Source of the DNA: Gnetum montanum
Taxonomy: Eukaryota > Streptophyta > Gnetopsida > Gnetales > Gnetaceae
DNA length: 64,000 nucleotides
NCBI GenBank assembly: GCA_015680685.1
Contig: MNCI01029129.1
Coordinates: forward strand, 62,001 to 126,000
Reading direction: 5' to 3'
Shown here: one piece after another, positions 1-11,944 of the stretch
Position numbering within the stretch: position 1 is the first letter of the stretch
Layout: each line of letters starts with the position of its first letter
The notes under the pieces: model-generated
What the model was told of the DNA's origin: nothing
The model's database searches: none
Seen by the model: only the letters and a program-made list of their open reading frames with translations
Translations under genes and position numbers: made by a program

Positions 1-46
1 ACATAGAACATCTTAGGAGGATGATGTATCCCTTAACCCTGAAGGG

Positions 47-54
47 TATAAATA
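47..54 (+). promoter_or_regulatory. TATA box of antisense gene copy A
   Basis: TATAAATA lies about 70 bp upstream of the first ATG (118) of copy A. Copies B and C also have a TATA box upstream of exon 1, which supports a real promoter. The start site is inferred. Confidence 0.5.
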
Positions 55-524
55 GGGGTTTTACCATGGTAAACTTATCATTTTCAATGCCAGAGCCAAT
101 AGTCATCCGAGCGTAGCATGGTCAAGGTAGAACATAGTAGCAATAGAGGGAAGCTCAAGCATGAAAAAGAGAAAGCCAGAGCATAGTAGCCAAACATGAT
201 GTGCTAAAGTAAATGCAAACACCCCTACCTCACCAACATCGATGAAGAAGAGTGTACCTTGACATGCCTTCCCATGGCACATATTAAGGATCTCCAAGAG
301 ATTCTATTAACTAGGTAAGATGCTATGCTCTAACTTTGTGAGTTTTCTTTCCTTGATTTCTTGCACATTTTGGGTTTTTGAGCTTTGAGGGCAACTTGCC
401 ATGGGAAAGGACCACTATCATCATCATGGCTTCCCTATGTTGCAGCTAGGAAAGGAAGCACACACAATGCATTATCTTTTGTTTATTTTCATCCTTTTTG
501 AATGTTTGGGTTGAGCATTTTGGG

Positions 525-1105
525 CATCCTATGCCCTAGCACGAGACAAGGGTTCCTAGGCATCCTACACCATAGTGCAGAATAGGGATTTCTAGGCATC
601 TCACAAGCGTAGTGTGAAACAAGGGTTTTCTGTACATCCTACATCACAGAGTGGAATAGGGGTTCTTTTAGGCATCCCGTGCCATGACACAATGTAGGGA
701 TTTTTGGGAGTCTTGCGTTGTAGCACAAAATGGGGGTTATCTACGAATCCTGTGCCATAGCATGGCGCTAGGGTTTTCTGCATGTCCAGCACCGCAGCAT
801 GAAATAAGGGTTTCCTATGCATCCTACACCACAGTGTGGTGCAAGGGTTTTCTCCACGTCTAGCACTGTAATGGGGAATAAGGGTTTTCTATGCATCCCA
901 CACCGTAGTGCAGAAGAATGATTTTTTGGGTATCCTACACCATGGTGCAAGGTAGGATCTTCTATGTGTTCTATGCTACAGTGCAAGATAGAGGTTTTTG
1001 GGCATCCCATACCACAACATGGAACAAAGGGTTTTAGCATCCTACACCATAGCATAGATTAGGGTTTGAGCATCCCATGCCACTGAGTGGGGTAGGATTT
1101 GGCCA
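525..1105. repeat. ~37-bp minisatellite in intron 1 of copy A
   Basis: About 15 degenerate units of 34-40 bp, each starting near CATCCTACACCATAGTG and continuing with a purine run and TTTTCTAGG-like sequence. Some units contain an inverted repeat, for example CACCACAGTGTGGTG at about 830-845. The open frames seen on the - strand here are by-products of the periodicity. Confidence 0.75.
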
Positions 1106-1190
1106 AGGCAGCTAGGGGATGACATTAAATTGTAATGGTTAGGGAAAGGTAACTAAGGATCATGCCCATCACACCAGGGTGTCCCTAGGA

Positions 1191-1475
1191 GCATAACCAA
1201 AAAGTTAGAAAAATTTTTGTTTCTTGACGCTACGCTTCACAGGCAATGTAATGGATAGTTAGAAAAATTTTGGAATTTGTTACACTCTATGGGGATCATA
1301 ACCAACACTTAGAAAAAATTTTGGCCAGTTGTTACACTCTTTGGGGAGCGTAACCAACACTTTAAAAAAAATTCTGCTAGTTGTTAAGCTCTGCAAGGAG
1401 TGTAACCAACACTTTGAAAAATTTTGGGGTTGAAGACATCACGCTTTATGGGGAGTGTAACCAATAGTTAGAAAC
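1191..1475. repeat. ~55-bp tandem repeat in intron 1 of copy A
   Basis: Six diverged units spaced 51-59 bp, each starting near AGTGTAACCAACACTT followed by an A-rich then TTTTGG segment. A separate array from the 37-bp one upstream. Confidence 0.65.
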
Positions 1476-4400
1476 TTTTTTGATATTTTTAGAATTATAA
1501 TGCTTGAAAAAAATGTAAGTGTTAGTGATGTGTCCTATTGGGAACTAGGCACATTAGATGGGAATGCTAGCATCCCTTTCCTGTGGGGATTAGTGGATAG
1601 TTAATTATGTTAAATGTAATTTTTTATGCATTTTATTTATTTTTCCCAATGCTAACATTTTCTTTTTATTGCTATTGTGGTATTGTAGGGTCTTGCTAAA
1701 ACCTGTCCTCATCATGGTTGAACTAGTGAGGATTTTATGTTGTATGAGTGATCCTGTAACAAATGTTCCCATATCAAACACATGTGTGGGACACCAAGTA
1801 GTTTGGTTCAGATCAGGTGTACAAGAATTCCTAGAATTCTTGCTCTACCACTTCAGTGTGATAATGTGGTCACATTTGTCGACTAAAGTAGTAGGCATCA
1901 TACCAGAGACATTGTTTCCTAGGGTGAACCGAGACATTCTAAAATTCATATCTGATAAGCTTACTAAATATGAAGGGGCAGGGAGCATAACCCAATGCCA
2001 AGAAGGCCTTAGAATTTTATCTAGGATTTGGGGAATGCCCAAGTTCTAATGCTACAACAAGTATAACACCATGTTCCCCACCTGACACGTACACACCATT
2101 TTCCAGAATCCACCTAGGACAGTCTATTAGGCTAGAAGGTAAGCCCTGTCAGGATTTCTTATATTGCCTATTACTTCATGACTTAAGATGATAACTTCTT
2201 TTGTTTATTGCCAGGTTTTCCATTGATGCAGATGGCCTCCATGATGAAGATGGGGCAGTAAGCTTGACCAAAACTACCCTACAGGAATTCTCATCAACTA
2301 AGAATATTTATGCTAGAATGATTGGAAAAATTAGGGAATATTTGGTGAAATACCCTCATAGGTATTCCAAATCTTACAAGAGGTGTCAGATTCCCAACTA
2401 GTTAGACATTGAGTGGGCAACCTGGATACTAAGTGTAGAGGAGGTTTTGATTCCACTACCATCATCCTACACATCATTTGTGCCACATAAGTCATATCAC
2501 TTATTTACTTTCATACACTTTTAGTTTTGTTTTTCATCATGTTACTAATTTTTCCTTTGCTTATTGTAGTCATAGCTAAGTCAAGAGAAGTCATGGTGGT
2601 TGCTTCAAGGCACACTGAGGCCACTCTGCTCTTCAAACATGGTGAAGTTGAGAGCTCATAATGCTGGTGGTGCTATGAGGCCTCAGTAGCAAAGAATCTT
2701 CAATGGGCTAGGCTCATGGACCTCTTCTTGGCCATGAACTCGAACATCCTAGTGGCCCAGATCATCATCCTAATCGATTCCTTCACCAAGAGTGGCACAT
2801 AGGTCTATAATGTGTGGGTGGTCTTTGAAATCACGGATGAAATCTTCAACGACCTCTTTGGCATCCCCTCTAAAGGTTTATCGATAGCAGAAAAGATTGA
2901 TAAGGACCTAGACCACAAAGGGGATGTTGAGAAGTGATCGGGCACTCAAAAGGAATCCAAAGGTATACCCATGAAGATGGTGGATGTACCTATGGTCCAC
3001 CACCTCCATCTAGTCTTCCAAGCCTATGCATTCCCTAAGCTACTTTTCCAAGGAAAGATCCTTGGGGTTGAGCAAGCTTGAATAATGAGAGACATGATAG
3101 AGGGAACATGGCATAATTGGGTAAACTACCTCATCAATGGCTTGAAGGCTAAAATCATTAAGCTACGTAGCAACCTCCAAGCAAAATCACATGTGCATTT
3201 TGCTTTCTTCATAGAGTTCTTATGAAAGTTTACAAAATTCTTGGTGGTCCTTGAGAATGGGCAATAGATGGTGCAAGATGACACCTAGATCTCCAAGCTA
3301 TGGATCTACCACCTATTCTGCACCACACGGTCACTGGACCCCACAGAGGTAATTGGTAAGTCATTCTTGGTGATGACTAAAGGCCATGTGGGGCAATCCT
3401 ACCATGCACATGATACTATTGGGGAGGCTCCACCCACCAACACTGGGAACATAGTGAGAGGAGCACAAATCATCACCGAGATAGTGAGGTTGCTGAAAAT
3501 GCAAATCAAGAAGCCTTGCCCTATGGACGAGCCTACACACGAAGTGGAGAAGAGGGGCAAGAAGCTGTGTTTCAAGCTCCATGATGGGCATTCAATAATA
3601 GCAAGTAATTATGCATTATTTAATGTTGTTGTAATGTGTTCATTATTATCTTATATTCATTATTTGGGAATTCTAAATCCAAATTGTGGTATCACAAGCA
3701 AGAAGGCCCCTACAGCAATAGAGGAGCTTGTGGAGGATGATGTCCCTCAACCTGAGGGACACATGGCAAATGAAAATGTGCAAGAAGTTACTGAAGTATT
3801 GACACAACTTGAAGAAGAGGGGTTGCAATTTAAAGATGGTGAGTTTGAACATTTCTTTGACAAGATGCAAATGGGTGATCCCTCTACTCTCACACCTAAG
3901 GACTTGTTGGGTAGGAGCTTTACATTGTCATCTTCGTTGTGTTCCTTTTTCTATTTTTTATTTTACTTTATTTTTTTATTTTATTTTTTTTCTTTTTGAT
4001 GATTACAAAGTGCTTGATGTTGTAGTGACCGATGTTTCTGATGAATGTCCAGCATCAGCATCCACCTTCCACACATGACCATGGGCAAAAACTCCAAATA
4101 AGTTCACCTTTATGCAAGGCATGGTGGACGACATGATAGACCACCTTAAACAAATAGACCTTAAGATTGGTACATTTATTTTACTATTATTATCCTTTTA
4201 TTTTGTTTTTTATACTGATTTTCTTGTTTGTTTTGTAACTGATGTTTTGCCACCTATTATGGAATGATAGGCTCACAACTCAAATGGCACCTAAACAGAG
4301 TGGTCCAAGTTGATGCTGTACTTGAGTTTCTCCCATCCTTCTCCCCCCACCCCCCTGAGGTGGAATAGATGCCTCATCACATATACGATGAGGCAAGAAA

Positions 4401-5504
4401 GTGCACACTGTACTCTACACAAGCATTGTGGGAGTGTAGGCATGTAAAGGAGCACCTTTGGAAACGAGTGCAAGAGCTTTACGAAAAGGTGGCAGACGAA
4501 GCGACAAGACTGGAAGACCTATAGTCGTGCTATGACTTCCTGGTGACACGTGACAAGTTAGATGGCTAGTGGCACATAATTGAAATTAATTATTCTAGGT
4601 ACTGGTCAGCTGTTTAGGGAAAAAATGAGGCCACCCGTGAGGTTATTGAACAATGGTTGTAGATGGACCTCTTGGCTAGAGAAAACCAAGATTACAAGAA
4701 CTATAGTGCAAAGGTGTATTAACGAGAAAAAATGCAAAAGAATCACAAACATCATTGTAAGCTAGAGCGTGAATCCTACTGTAATAAGTATAGAGATGAG
4801 TCTATGGAGCATCAATGCCAAGAAATATTCCCTAACGCAATCAGTGCAAAAGAGGCTTACAAATTGTCCGCAAGCAATGTAGTGGTTAGTGAGTCCCCAG
4901 AGAGATAGATCATTGTACCTTATAAAGAGGTAACTTTTGCAACATTTTCACTAGGGCCACCCACATGGATTTCCATGGAAAATGGGAAAACCCTTAGGCA
5001 TTAGCCTGGGTGAGAAGAACTGGATGCATATGTCAGAGGATGAAATCCTTCAATGCCTAGAGGCTGGCCTCGACAGGATGCCCCCAGACATGGATGCAGG
5101 CCCTTCTTAGGTTGGTTTAACTTAATTTATTATTTTTTATTTTATCATAATTTTTCATGTTATCTCATTTATTAAATAATTTCTTATTTTATATTTGTTT
5201 GATGCAGGTTGCAGGTGAGGGTGCAGGACCTAGTGGAGTAGCAAATGAAGAGGTAGGGAAAGAGACCTAGCCCCCCTATTGCATGCTACAAGCTAAATTG
5301 CTTAAAATGTAGCCCTACTATTGGGTAGTTTTGTGTCTTTTTGGATATTTCATGTTGCAGATGTAATCTAGAACTATGTCTCTTATTGATGATTTAATGA
5401 AATTATGATAGTTATTTGCTTCTCATTTTGTTATTTTTTCATGTAATAATATGATACTTTTAACTTGTGATTTGGTTGATGCAATTAGGCCCCTTGTGGG
5501 CCCT

Positions 5505-5695
5505 ATGATAGTTTAAGGCCATGGTGGTAGGGCCATTGCTAGTTTAAGGCTATTTTAGGCCATTCAAGGTTTAAGGTCATTTCAAGCCATTGTTTAAAGG
5601 GAGTTGGTTGCTAGTTTTAGGCCTTGGCAGGCCATGCAATAGTTTAAGGCCTTTTCAGGACACATGGTAGTTTAAGTCCTTTCCAGGTCCTATTT
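5505..5695. repeat. AGTTTA stem-loop repeats, 3' side of gene A
   Basis: At least five units of AGTTTAAGGCC type. Arms include GGCC/GGCC (loop TTGGCA) and GGCT/GGCC (loop ATTTTA, one wobble pair). Occupies the same position, between antisense gene and protease, as the arrays at 22850-23260, 43005-43275 and 61915-62085. Confidence 0.65.
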
Positions 5696-6100
5696 TTTTT
5701 ATTAATTATTTTTTTAACAAAATAAATAAATGAAATCACACACACTAAGGAAACTATACAACTAATATAGAACATAAACAAAAACACAGATCATAGCCAT
5801 ACAAACAAAGGGACAAGAGGCAAGTTAGACATGCAAGTGAACTAAGGGCATGCCCTAGTCACATAGATGCTTCCTAACCCAATGTGGGTTAAGTGATGTG
5901 TAAGGCCTAGGAAGCACTAGAAGGTACTCCCCTAGGCCCTTAGCTACTGTGGAGAAGGGTAATTATACCCATAAAGCTTCCTCACAGAGGTTTCTTGCCT
6001 TGCTTGGTTATTTAACATCGGCTAAACAACATTAAAATTTATCACAGATGGGTGGTGTATCATCGAAGAACTCTACCTCCAACCCTTTTTCTATATCTAT
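5696..6100. other. AT-rich stretch, no gene recognised
   Basis: By position this should hold the C-terminal extension of protease A, but I cannot read a continuous frame. No other feature seen. Confidence 0.4.
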
Positions 6101-8264
6101 ATTATTAATGGTCTAAGGGGCTACATTATCACCAAAGATCATCACCTCCCCATCCTCATAAGGTAAGTCGATCTCTTGATGGACAGGTAAAGAAATGACC
6201 CATAGCTAGGCTAACTAGGACCTCCCTAGGATTAGGTTAAATCCAGGCATTTCTTCAACCACGATGAACTTAGCATTGGTGGGGAATTACTCCCCTACCA
6301 CAAAATCTATCATGAGTCTCTCCTTGATAATCACACATGCTCCATTGAAGGACTTCAAACATGTCATTATTGTTGTCCTAATCTGATCAACCAAGTCATG
6401 ATTGTTAATGATGGGGAATGGGATAACATTGGTTGCTTGCACTCAAAGTTTGGCCTTTGGGGAGCTTGCCCCGCGAACATTGATGATGTAGGCTAGTTTC
6501 TTCCTACAGTGCTAGAACCTAGTGCTTTGTTGTTGTTGGCTAGGGCCTTAAGCACCTTAGCCACTAGCTTGTTGTTGTTGGGTTTGGCTTCATCAACCAC
6601 AACTACAACGATTCTTGTGGCCTTTCCTTTTTCTTTAAATTTCTTCACATGCACATTTTTGTAGGCCACATAGGCTAGGTCCCTATTGGCCTCTGCTATG
6701 TCTTATATGCTTTTTATCTTAGCAAAATCTTGGCTAAGAGAGCACAGGGCTAAGTAGTACAACTTCAATTTGATAAAATCATTTATTGCACCCTTGAAAA
6801 TAGCCAACAAGTGGGTTTCGTTTATTAGCTCATCAATTTTGTTAAGGGAGGCACTCCAACGTTGTATGATTTTTGCACCAGCTCCAATGCCCCTTATTTG
6901 ATGTTCATTAGTTGGTCTAGCATGGCCTCGAGCTTCAAGTTGGACTTAAAGTGGGTTATGAATTGGCTTAGCAACTCCTCTAAAGTTTAAATGGAAGCAC
7001 TACGAAGCACATAGTACCAGTCTAGAGCTTTGCCAGTCAGGGACATGGCAAAGACATAGATGATTACATGTGGCCAAACTTGCAATAGTAAGCACTCAGA
7101 ATGGAAAGTTACTAAGTGGGTGTTGGGGTCACCCTTATCATTATATTTCATGAATTGGGGTAGTTGGACCCCAGGGGGCAATGTTAGTGAAGGAAATGTA
7201 GGACTAATGGGATCATCTTGATAGAAGTCCATCACGTGGACTATTTCCAAATTGGCTGCTTTAAGTCATCTAACCTCCTCAGTGGGGGTTTGAATAAGTT
7301 GGAATGCTTGGTTTAAACTTGGAGATATCATAGAGGGCTGCACTGGTTGTGCCATTAGTCATGCTATTAGAGTGGCCCACTACCCCATTGTGGGTTGTGC
7401 CACCACATGTGATGCTTGGTAAGTTTGTTGTTATGTGTACTATGGCACGTGTGATAGTTGTACAATGGGTACAGAGGTTGTGTTCCACCATGCGGTTGAG
7501 GCTGGGGCTATTGTTGGTGATGGGATTGAGACAATTGGGGTAAAGTAGAAGTGACTAGTTTGTGGTTGCGACATGGGTACAGTGTACACATATGAAAGCA
7601 TTGGCATCACATATGCTAGCTAGGAAGGCTAAATAGACTATGAAGAAATGACAAAAGGGAAAGAAGCAAAAGGTCCTATGCACTATTGCATAGGCAGGAC
7701 TTGGTGGCTAGCTACCACTAGCAAAGACTTAGGCTATGGAAGTTTCATGGCTATTTCAAAGAAGGTAGAGGACTATGACTAGTGCAGCATGAAAATGGAT
7801 GCAGATTGTTGGACCGAGACATAGAATGGAACACTACTATCAAAATGGGACTCAAACTCCTCCTATCCATCCTACAAGGGTTCATCATAGTTTGATGTTG
7901 CATCCTATTTTCTTGGCCCACTCACCCTAATGAGTTGGTCTAAGATCCACTTGAAGTTTTCAGTGAGTGATATGATCGCATCAGGGAAGGGAAAGAACTC
8001 CCTTCCATTTCGATAGATGATTTCAAAACTATGCTTTTCTTCCATTTCTTGATGATCTAATGATAGGCCTACCTAAATCTTTACACATAGGAAGTTGTAA
8101 TATTCATCATCCAACCTCCTATGTTCAGGTAATTAGTGTCGTAGTTTGAGAGATTGCCATTATAGTCGTATAGGCCTAGGTAGTTACTCAATGTCTCCCA
8201 CCTTTTGAATGGGATGAGCTACCTCCAAGCTTAGGGCAATGGCTAAGGAGTTGATGAGGTTCAT
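6100..8264 (-). pseudogene. gag-protease of element A, degenerate
   Basis: Reading from 8264 down, the N-terminal gag part aligns with gag of D and E (an ICVKI-like segment near 8090). The gag core near 7230-7000 carries DFYQDDPI, QLPQFMKYN and TGKALDWY, typical of plant Ty3/gypsy gag. Between about 6640 and 6440 gag passes into protease with apparent deletion of the zinc-finger part. Protease remnants include ATNVIPFPI, CLKSFNGACVI and EEMPGFNLILGRS, followed by stops where other copies have PWLAQ. Many stops and frame changes; no functional product is possible. The start is placed at 8264 by homology only. Confidence 0.65.
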
Positions 8265-8713
8265 TTTTCTATGTAGAAAAGATGTGAGAGGAGCAAGTGG
8301 GTAAATAGATGTTGAAGTGTGGAAAAAATTAAAAGAAAATGGCTAAGTATGCAAATTATGAAAATAGATCAAAAAATGGCTAACTTTGAAAATACTGAAA
8401 AAATGGCTATCTCTAGCATTATGCTTGTTACAATTTAAGGGACTATTACACTCTCAAGGTTGTTATTCTCAAAAAAGCACTTAGAGCTTGATGTGAAGGA
8501 CATAGTTTGGGCTTTCTGTCCTATGAGGTTCCATAGGAACCAACAACTAGGACCAATTTACACCAACCAAAATGTAGACAACTCCTATGTTGGCTTATGA
8601 TCCAACTACTATTGTGGTAGGTCCACAGGGGTGTCATGTTTACACTAGCTTACTACTAGTGATGGGGGTGTAGAAAGCACATGGGACTACCCTTGAACAC
8701 AGAAGGAATGGGA
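8265..8713 (-). other. Leader between PBS and gag, element A
   Basis: Untranslated leader. It shares the repeated ATGGCTAA-type words with the leader of D (27303-27989). No gene seen. Confidence 0.5.
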
Positions 8714-8732
8714 GGCCCTCCTTCTAGCACCA
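8714..8732 (-). promoter_or_regulatory. Primer-binding site, element A
   Basis: On the - strand TGGTGCTAGAAGGAGGGCC, 8 nt inside the LTR end. The same site occurs in D (27990-28008) and B (38393-38411). The consensus is complementary to a tRNA 3' end that I believe is plant tRNA-Asn. Confidence 0.7.
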
Positions 8733-9348
8733 AAAAATTGTGATGTCCAAAAATGTCAATGGCTAGAACACCAAGAGGTCCATAGGCATATAGCCTAACC
8801 CCAAATCTATGTGAGGGCCATGTTGGGGAAGTGGAAATGAGGTTCCATGAATAGTCTAGCCAATCAGATAGAGATTTAAGTGGTGTTAAAATAACCATTT
8901 GTAATAGAAGTTTATGAAGCATTATGCATGGACACCAGGACAACAAGCAAGAGCATAGCAAAAGGTCCCAGCACAAAAATAGTGATGTGAGGATGCAAAT
9001 GTATATTGATAGTAGAGAAATGCACTACTCCAAAATTGGTGAGCATAACTTTTGCTTGAACAAGAGGTGAAAATGGCACATGACATCATACAGGCACAAT
9101 GGTAGTGTAGTAGTGTGGTCACAGTCTCTAGGATGTCTAGGACATAGTGCTAGTGACTGCAAGGGAGGCTAAACCTATTGGGTTGGCTATCATCATGCTC
9201 TGTGGATGCAATGGAAGACTATGTTGTAGTACCTGCCAAGGTGCAAAGCTTGAATGCTTAAGTGTGGGAGTAACAGGGATTCTCAAAGTGCTTAAAATGC
9301 TCAATGCTCTTTGATTTTCCAGCTCCTAAAGTGTTGAACACTAGGGTA

Positions 9349-9354
9349 TTTATA
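9349..9354 (-). promoter_or_regulatory. LTR TATA box, element A
   Basis: CTCTATAAATACCC on the - strand, central in the LTR, as expected for a U3 promoter driving the retroelement transcript. Confidence 0.55.
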
Positions 9355-9779
9355 GAGTTAGTTTTAGCATGAAATGTGGATTGAGTGCCACATGGCATGG
9401 GTGCCATGTGGCATGAGTGTAGACAAGGTTACGCTAACATATTACACTCTTTGTAGCATAGTGTTATGCTCTGAAGGATAGCAATGAGTACCCATAGATG
9501 GCCGAACTATGACCACACTACCTGGACTACATGTGCCAAAGTCTAAGAGATTCGCATGTACCTACAAAAAGTGTCAAAATAATGCAACTTGGAGACTACG
9601 CTTTGGGACTATGTCTTCCCCCTCTTCTGAGTAGGGTCAAGCATAGGGACAATTTTAGGGATTAATAAGGGATGCAAAAGAAATGCAAACTACTAATCTT
9701 GGCTGTTGGAGGCATGTTGAAGCTGAGATGAAGGTTAATGTCGAGTTTTGGAGGCTTCTGGGGGTTGCTGGAGGCATTT

Positions 9780-10500
9780 TTCTAGTGTCAAGTTGGATAC
9801 GCTCTACAACATAGTAGAGCATAGCAAGAACACTTAGTAAAATTTTACAAATTTTGATTTGCCACATTGGTCATGCTGGCTACACTACATAGTGTAACAA
9901 AGTGTAGCAAGAATACTTTGATAAATTTTAATGAAATCTATAATGTTTCTTCATGGCACACTGACCATGCTATGTGGTGTAGTAGGATTACTAGCCTTGG
10001 AAGTCAGAAAATATGCCAAATGCATCTTCCATGTCGAGCTAGCTTGATAGATCCTTATCTAATACTTAGGCAAAATTGGACACTAAAACCTATGTCAAGC
10101 TTGCTATGCTATGCAACGTAGCAGAGCATAGTAGCTCAAAAGATAGAAGATTTGCCAAACTATATTTTTCTTCCTGAACACTTTTGATAAGACTCTAGCT
10201 TGGTACTTGGGCAAACTAGCAAGTAGGACATGTATCAAGCTGGGTACATTAGGGAGCATAAGAAGCTTGACAACCTAGGAGATAGAAAATTTGCCAAACT
10301 ATTTGGTCCATCCCAAGTAACCCTTGATCACTTTTAGCTTGACACTCATGCAGACTAGTCATGGAAGTGTGTGCTATGCTAGCTACATTGGGGAACATAG
10401 TAGGCATACTGGGAGTGTAGCAGGATACTCAGAAATTTTTTTGCAAAAATAGGACTCAATTGTGCTACATTGTCTACGTTGCAGAGTGTAGGACTAGACT
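9780..10500. repeat. Degenerate ~140-bp repeats in U3 of LTR A
   Basis: Four to five diverged units carrying words such as GCATAGTAG, AATTTTGCCAAACT and AGCTTG, each with a short inverted repeat (for example CTATGCT then AGCATAG near 10100-10130). Similar in design, but not in sequence, to the U3 arrays of DE and F. Confidence 0.45.
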
Positions 10501-10579
10501 TAGAAAATTTTGCCCAAGTTTTTGATGCTTAGACAAATATGTCATTGAACTATGGAAGCTTAAAATTGGTGGTGTTTCA

Positions 10580-11845
10580 TCTTCTTTGTTGGGGCTATAA
10601 CTGAATAATTTCCCAATGAGCCTAAATGGTATGATGGTATTCTTACCTATCTTCTCACTCAAGAGATGCCACAAGGGTTGGACCACCAGAAGAAATAGCA
10701 ATTTCTTCACCAGCTAAAACACTTGATGGACATCAATAAATACCTCTACAAGGTGTGTGCTGATGGCCTAGTTTGTTGGTGTATGCCTGATGTTGATCAA
10801 CTACACATTCTCCAAGATGCTCATGAAGGTCTTTGTAGAGGACATTATGCTGGGAGATGCATGGCCATTAAAATCCTAATGGCAGGGTACTATTGGCCAA
10901 CAATATTTAGGGATGCTTACCATTATGTATACTTTTGTAAACAATGCCAACCAAATGGTGGAACAACTTCTTGAATGGAGGGATCTCAATAATAGATTCA
11001 ACCACTAGAACCCTTCAACATTTGGGGATTTAATTTCATGGGTCCCATCATGCCCATGTCAAATGAAAAGGCATACATCATATTTGTTGTTCACTATTGT
11101 ATAAAATGGGCAGAAGTAGTAGCCATCATTGACAATACATCTTTTACTACTACTTAATTTCTACAAAAAAATGTTGTAAGCAAGTTTGGTGTGCCATGTG
11201 CATTAATTTATAATAATGGAACTCACTTTATAGGCACTACTTTTTGGAAGCTCTTGCAACGCTTGGGGTTGAACATAAACTCACAACACCTTACCATCCC
11301 CAACCTAATGGTCAATAGGGAAATCATATGAATATTAATAACAACTATTAGCAAGTATGTGAAAGAGTGGAGCACAAAACTCAACGATGCCCTTTGGGCC
11401 TACTACTCAACATGGAAACTTCCTATAGCCTACTCTCCTTATGAGCTTGTGTATGAGAAATTACCAACACTTCATATTCAATTCGAGCTCCATACACTTT
11501 CAATAATTTGTGACCTCAACCTTGACTTGAGTTTAGCACAAAAAGAAGACTAATGAATCTCAACTTACTAGATGAAAATTGAATGGTAGTTGTATCATCT
11601 AACAAGTTGCACAAGGCCTACAACAAAAAGTGTCATGACCTAAAAGTCAAAAAAGTCAAATTTCAACCAAGAGATAAGGTTCTCTACTAGAACCTCACAC
11701 ACATACCTTAATTAACTAAGTTCCAAACATTGTGAGAAGGACCTTACATAATTTATAAAACTTTGCCTTCTAGGGCCATGATGATCTACAAACCTAAGAG
11801 TCCAGATAAGAGACAACTGATCAGCATCTAACAAATTAGACCTTT
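10580..11845 (+). pseudogene. Integrase region of the older host gypsy element
   Basis: An HHCC-like zinc region (AHEGLCRGHYAGR, then FCKQCQ) at about 10815-10955 is followed by an integrase core remnant with WGFNFMGPI, KWAEVVAI and NNGTHF, then LNDALWAYYSTWKLPIAYSP and LVYEKLP at about 11380-11470, and a C-terminal EGPYII segment near 11735-11755. The first catalytic Asp position (WGxDFxGP) reads Asn and the second (SDGGTHF-like) is also replaced, so the core is dead. Numerous stops. This is a different Ty3/gypsy lineage from the Tat family. It ends upstream of the LTR-like block at 11945 and is cut on the left by element A. Confidence 0.7.
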
Positions 11846-11944
11846 CCATGAGCATAAGCTAGCTGATACAACAAACACCTCGTTAAATGAACAACCATGC
11901 TCCATATTTTGAATCTCCTCCTTTCAACTTAGTCATGGGGGAGA

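Larger units (their letters stand above)
118..5270 (+). pseudogene. Antisense gene copy A, FCP1-like fusion, degenerate
   Basis: Diverged copy of the eight-exon gene found in B and C. Exons inferred from homology and splice signals: about 118-314, 1689-2138, 2215-2486, 2570-3604, 3699-3910, 4026-4169, 4271-5110 and 5208-5270. Exon 2 (450 nt) and exon 3 (272 nt) have exactly the lengths seen in B and C. Exon 2 keeps the FCP1/NIF-like order: an ELVRIL stretch where DxDGT belongs, a VWFRSGVQEFLEFLLYHF segment, IMWSHLS, and NPPRTVY near the end. The exon 3 donor is ATAAGT instead of GTAAGT. Exon 4 retains RLMDLFLAMN and DLFGIPSKG but has several stops; exon 6 is shortened. Intron 1 (315-1688) is swollen by two tandem arrays. 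Exon 1 is the least certain. Not functional as it stands. Confidence 0.6.
1..10579 (-). mobile_element. Tat-type Ty3/gypsy element A, 5' part
   Basis: On the - strand this element reads 5' LTR (10579-8741), primer-binding site (8732-8714), leader, gag and protease remnants (8264 to about 6100), a hairpin-repeat block (5695-5505) and then the antisense gene (118-5270 on +). The pol half and 3' LTR would lie left of position 1. LTR ends are TG and CA in the expected places, and the layout matches elements B and C. Coding parts are full of stops and it is more diverged than the others, so I infer it is the oldest Tat copy here. It is inserted in the old + strand gypsy element that resumes at 10580. 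Confidence 0.75.
8741..10579 (-). repeat. 5' LTR of element A (1839 bp)
   Basis: Starts TG and ends CA in + coordinates. The first ~60 bp, with the word ACCAAGAG, align with the starts of the LTRs at 13607 and 28015. The right end GGTGTTTCA matches the LTR ends at 16160, 30773 and 51158. U3 is the right-hand part, upstream of the TATA box at 9354-9349. Confidence 0.75.

Noticed and set aside
601-1055. - strand frames with repeated Arg-Lys-Pro peptides
   Set aside because: Produced by the ~37-bp minisatellite in intron 1 of copy A; frames overlap each other and have no counterpart in B or C.
118-5270. Antisense gene copies as independent host genes that happen to flank retroelements
   Set aside because: The same position and orientation relative to gag-PR, and to pol where present, in four elements, with the same hairpin arrays on the borders, means the gene moves with the element.
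8656-9122. - strand frames of 66-106 codons
   Set aside because: They fall across the LTR and PBS of element A, with no protein similarity I recognise.
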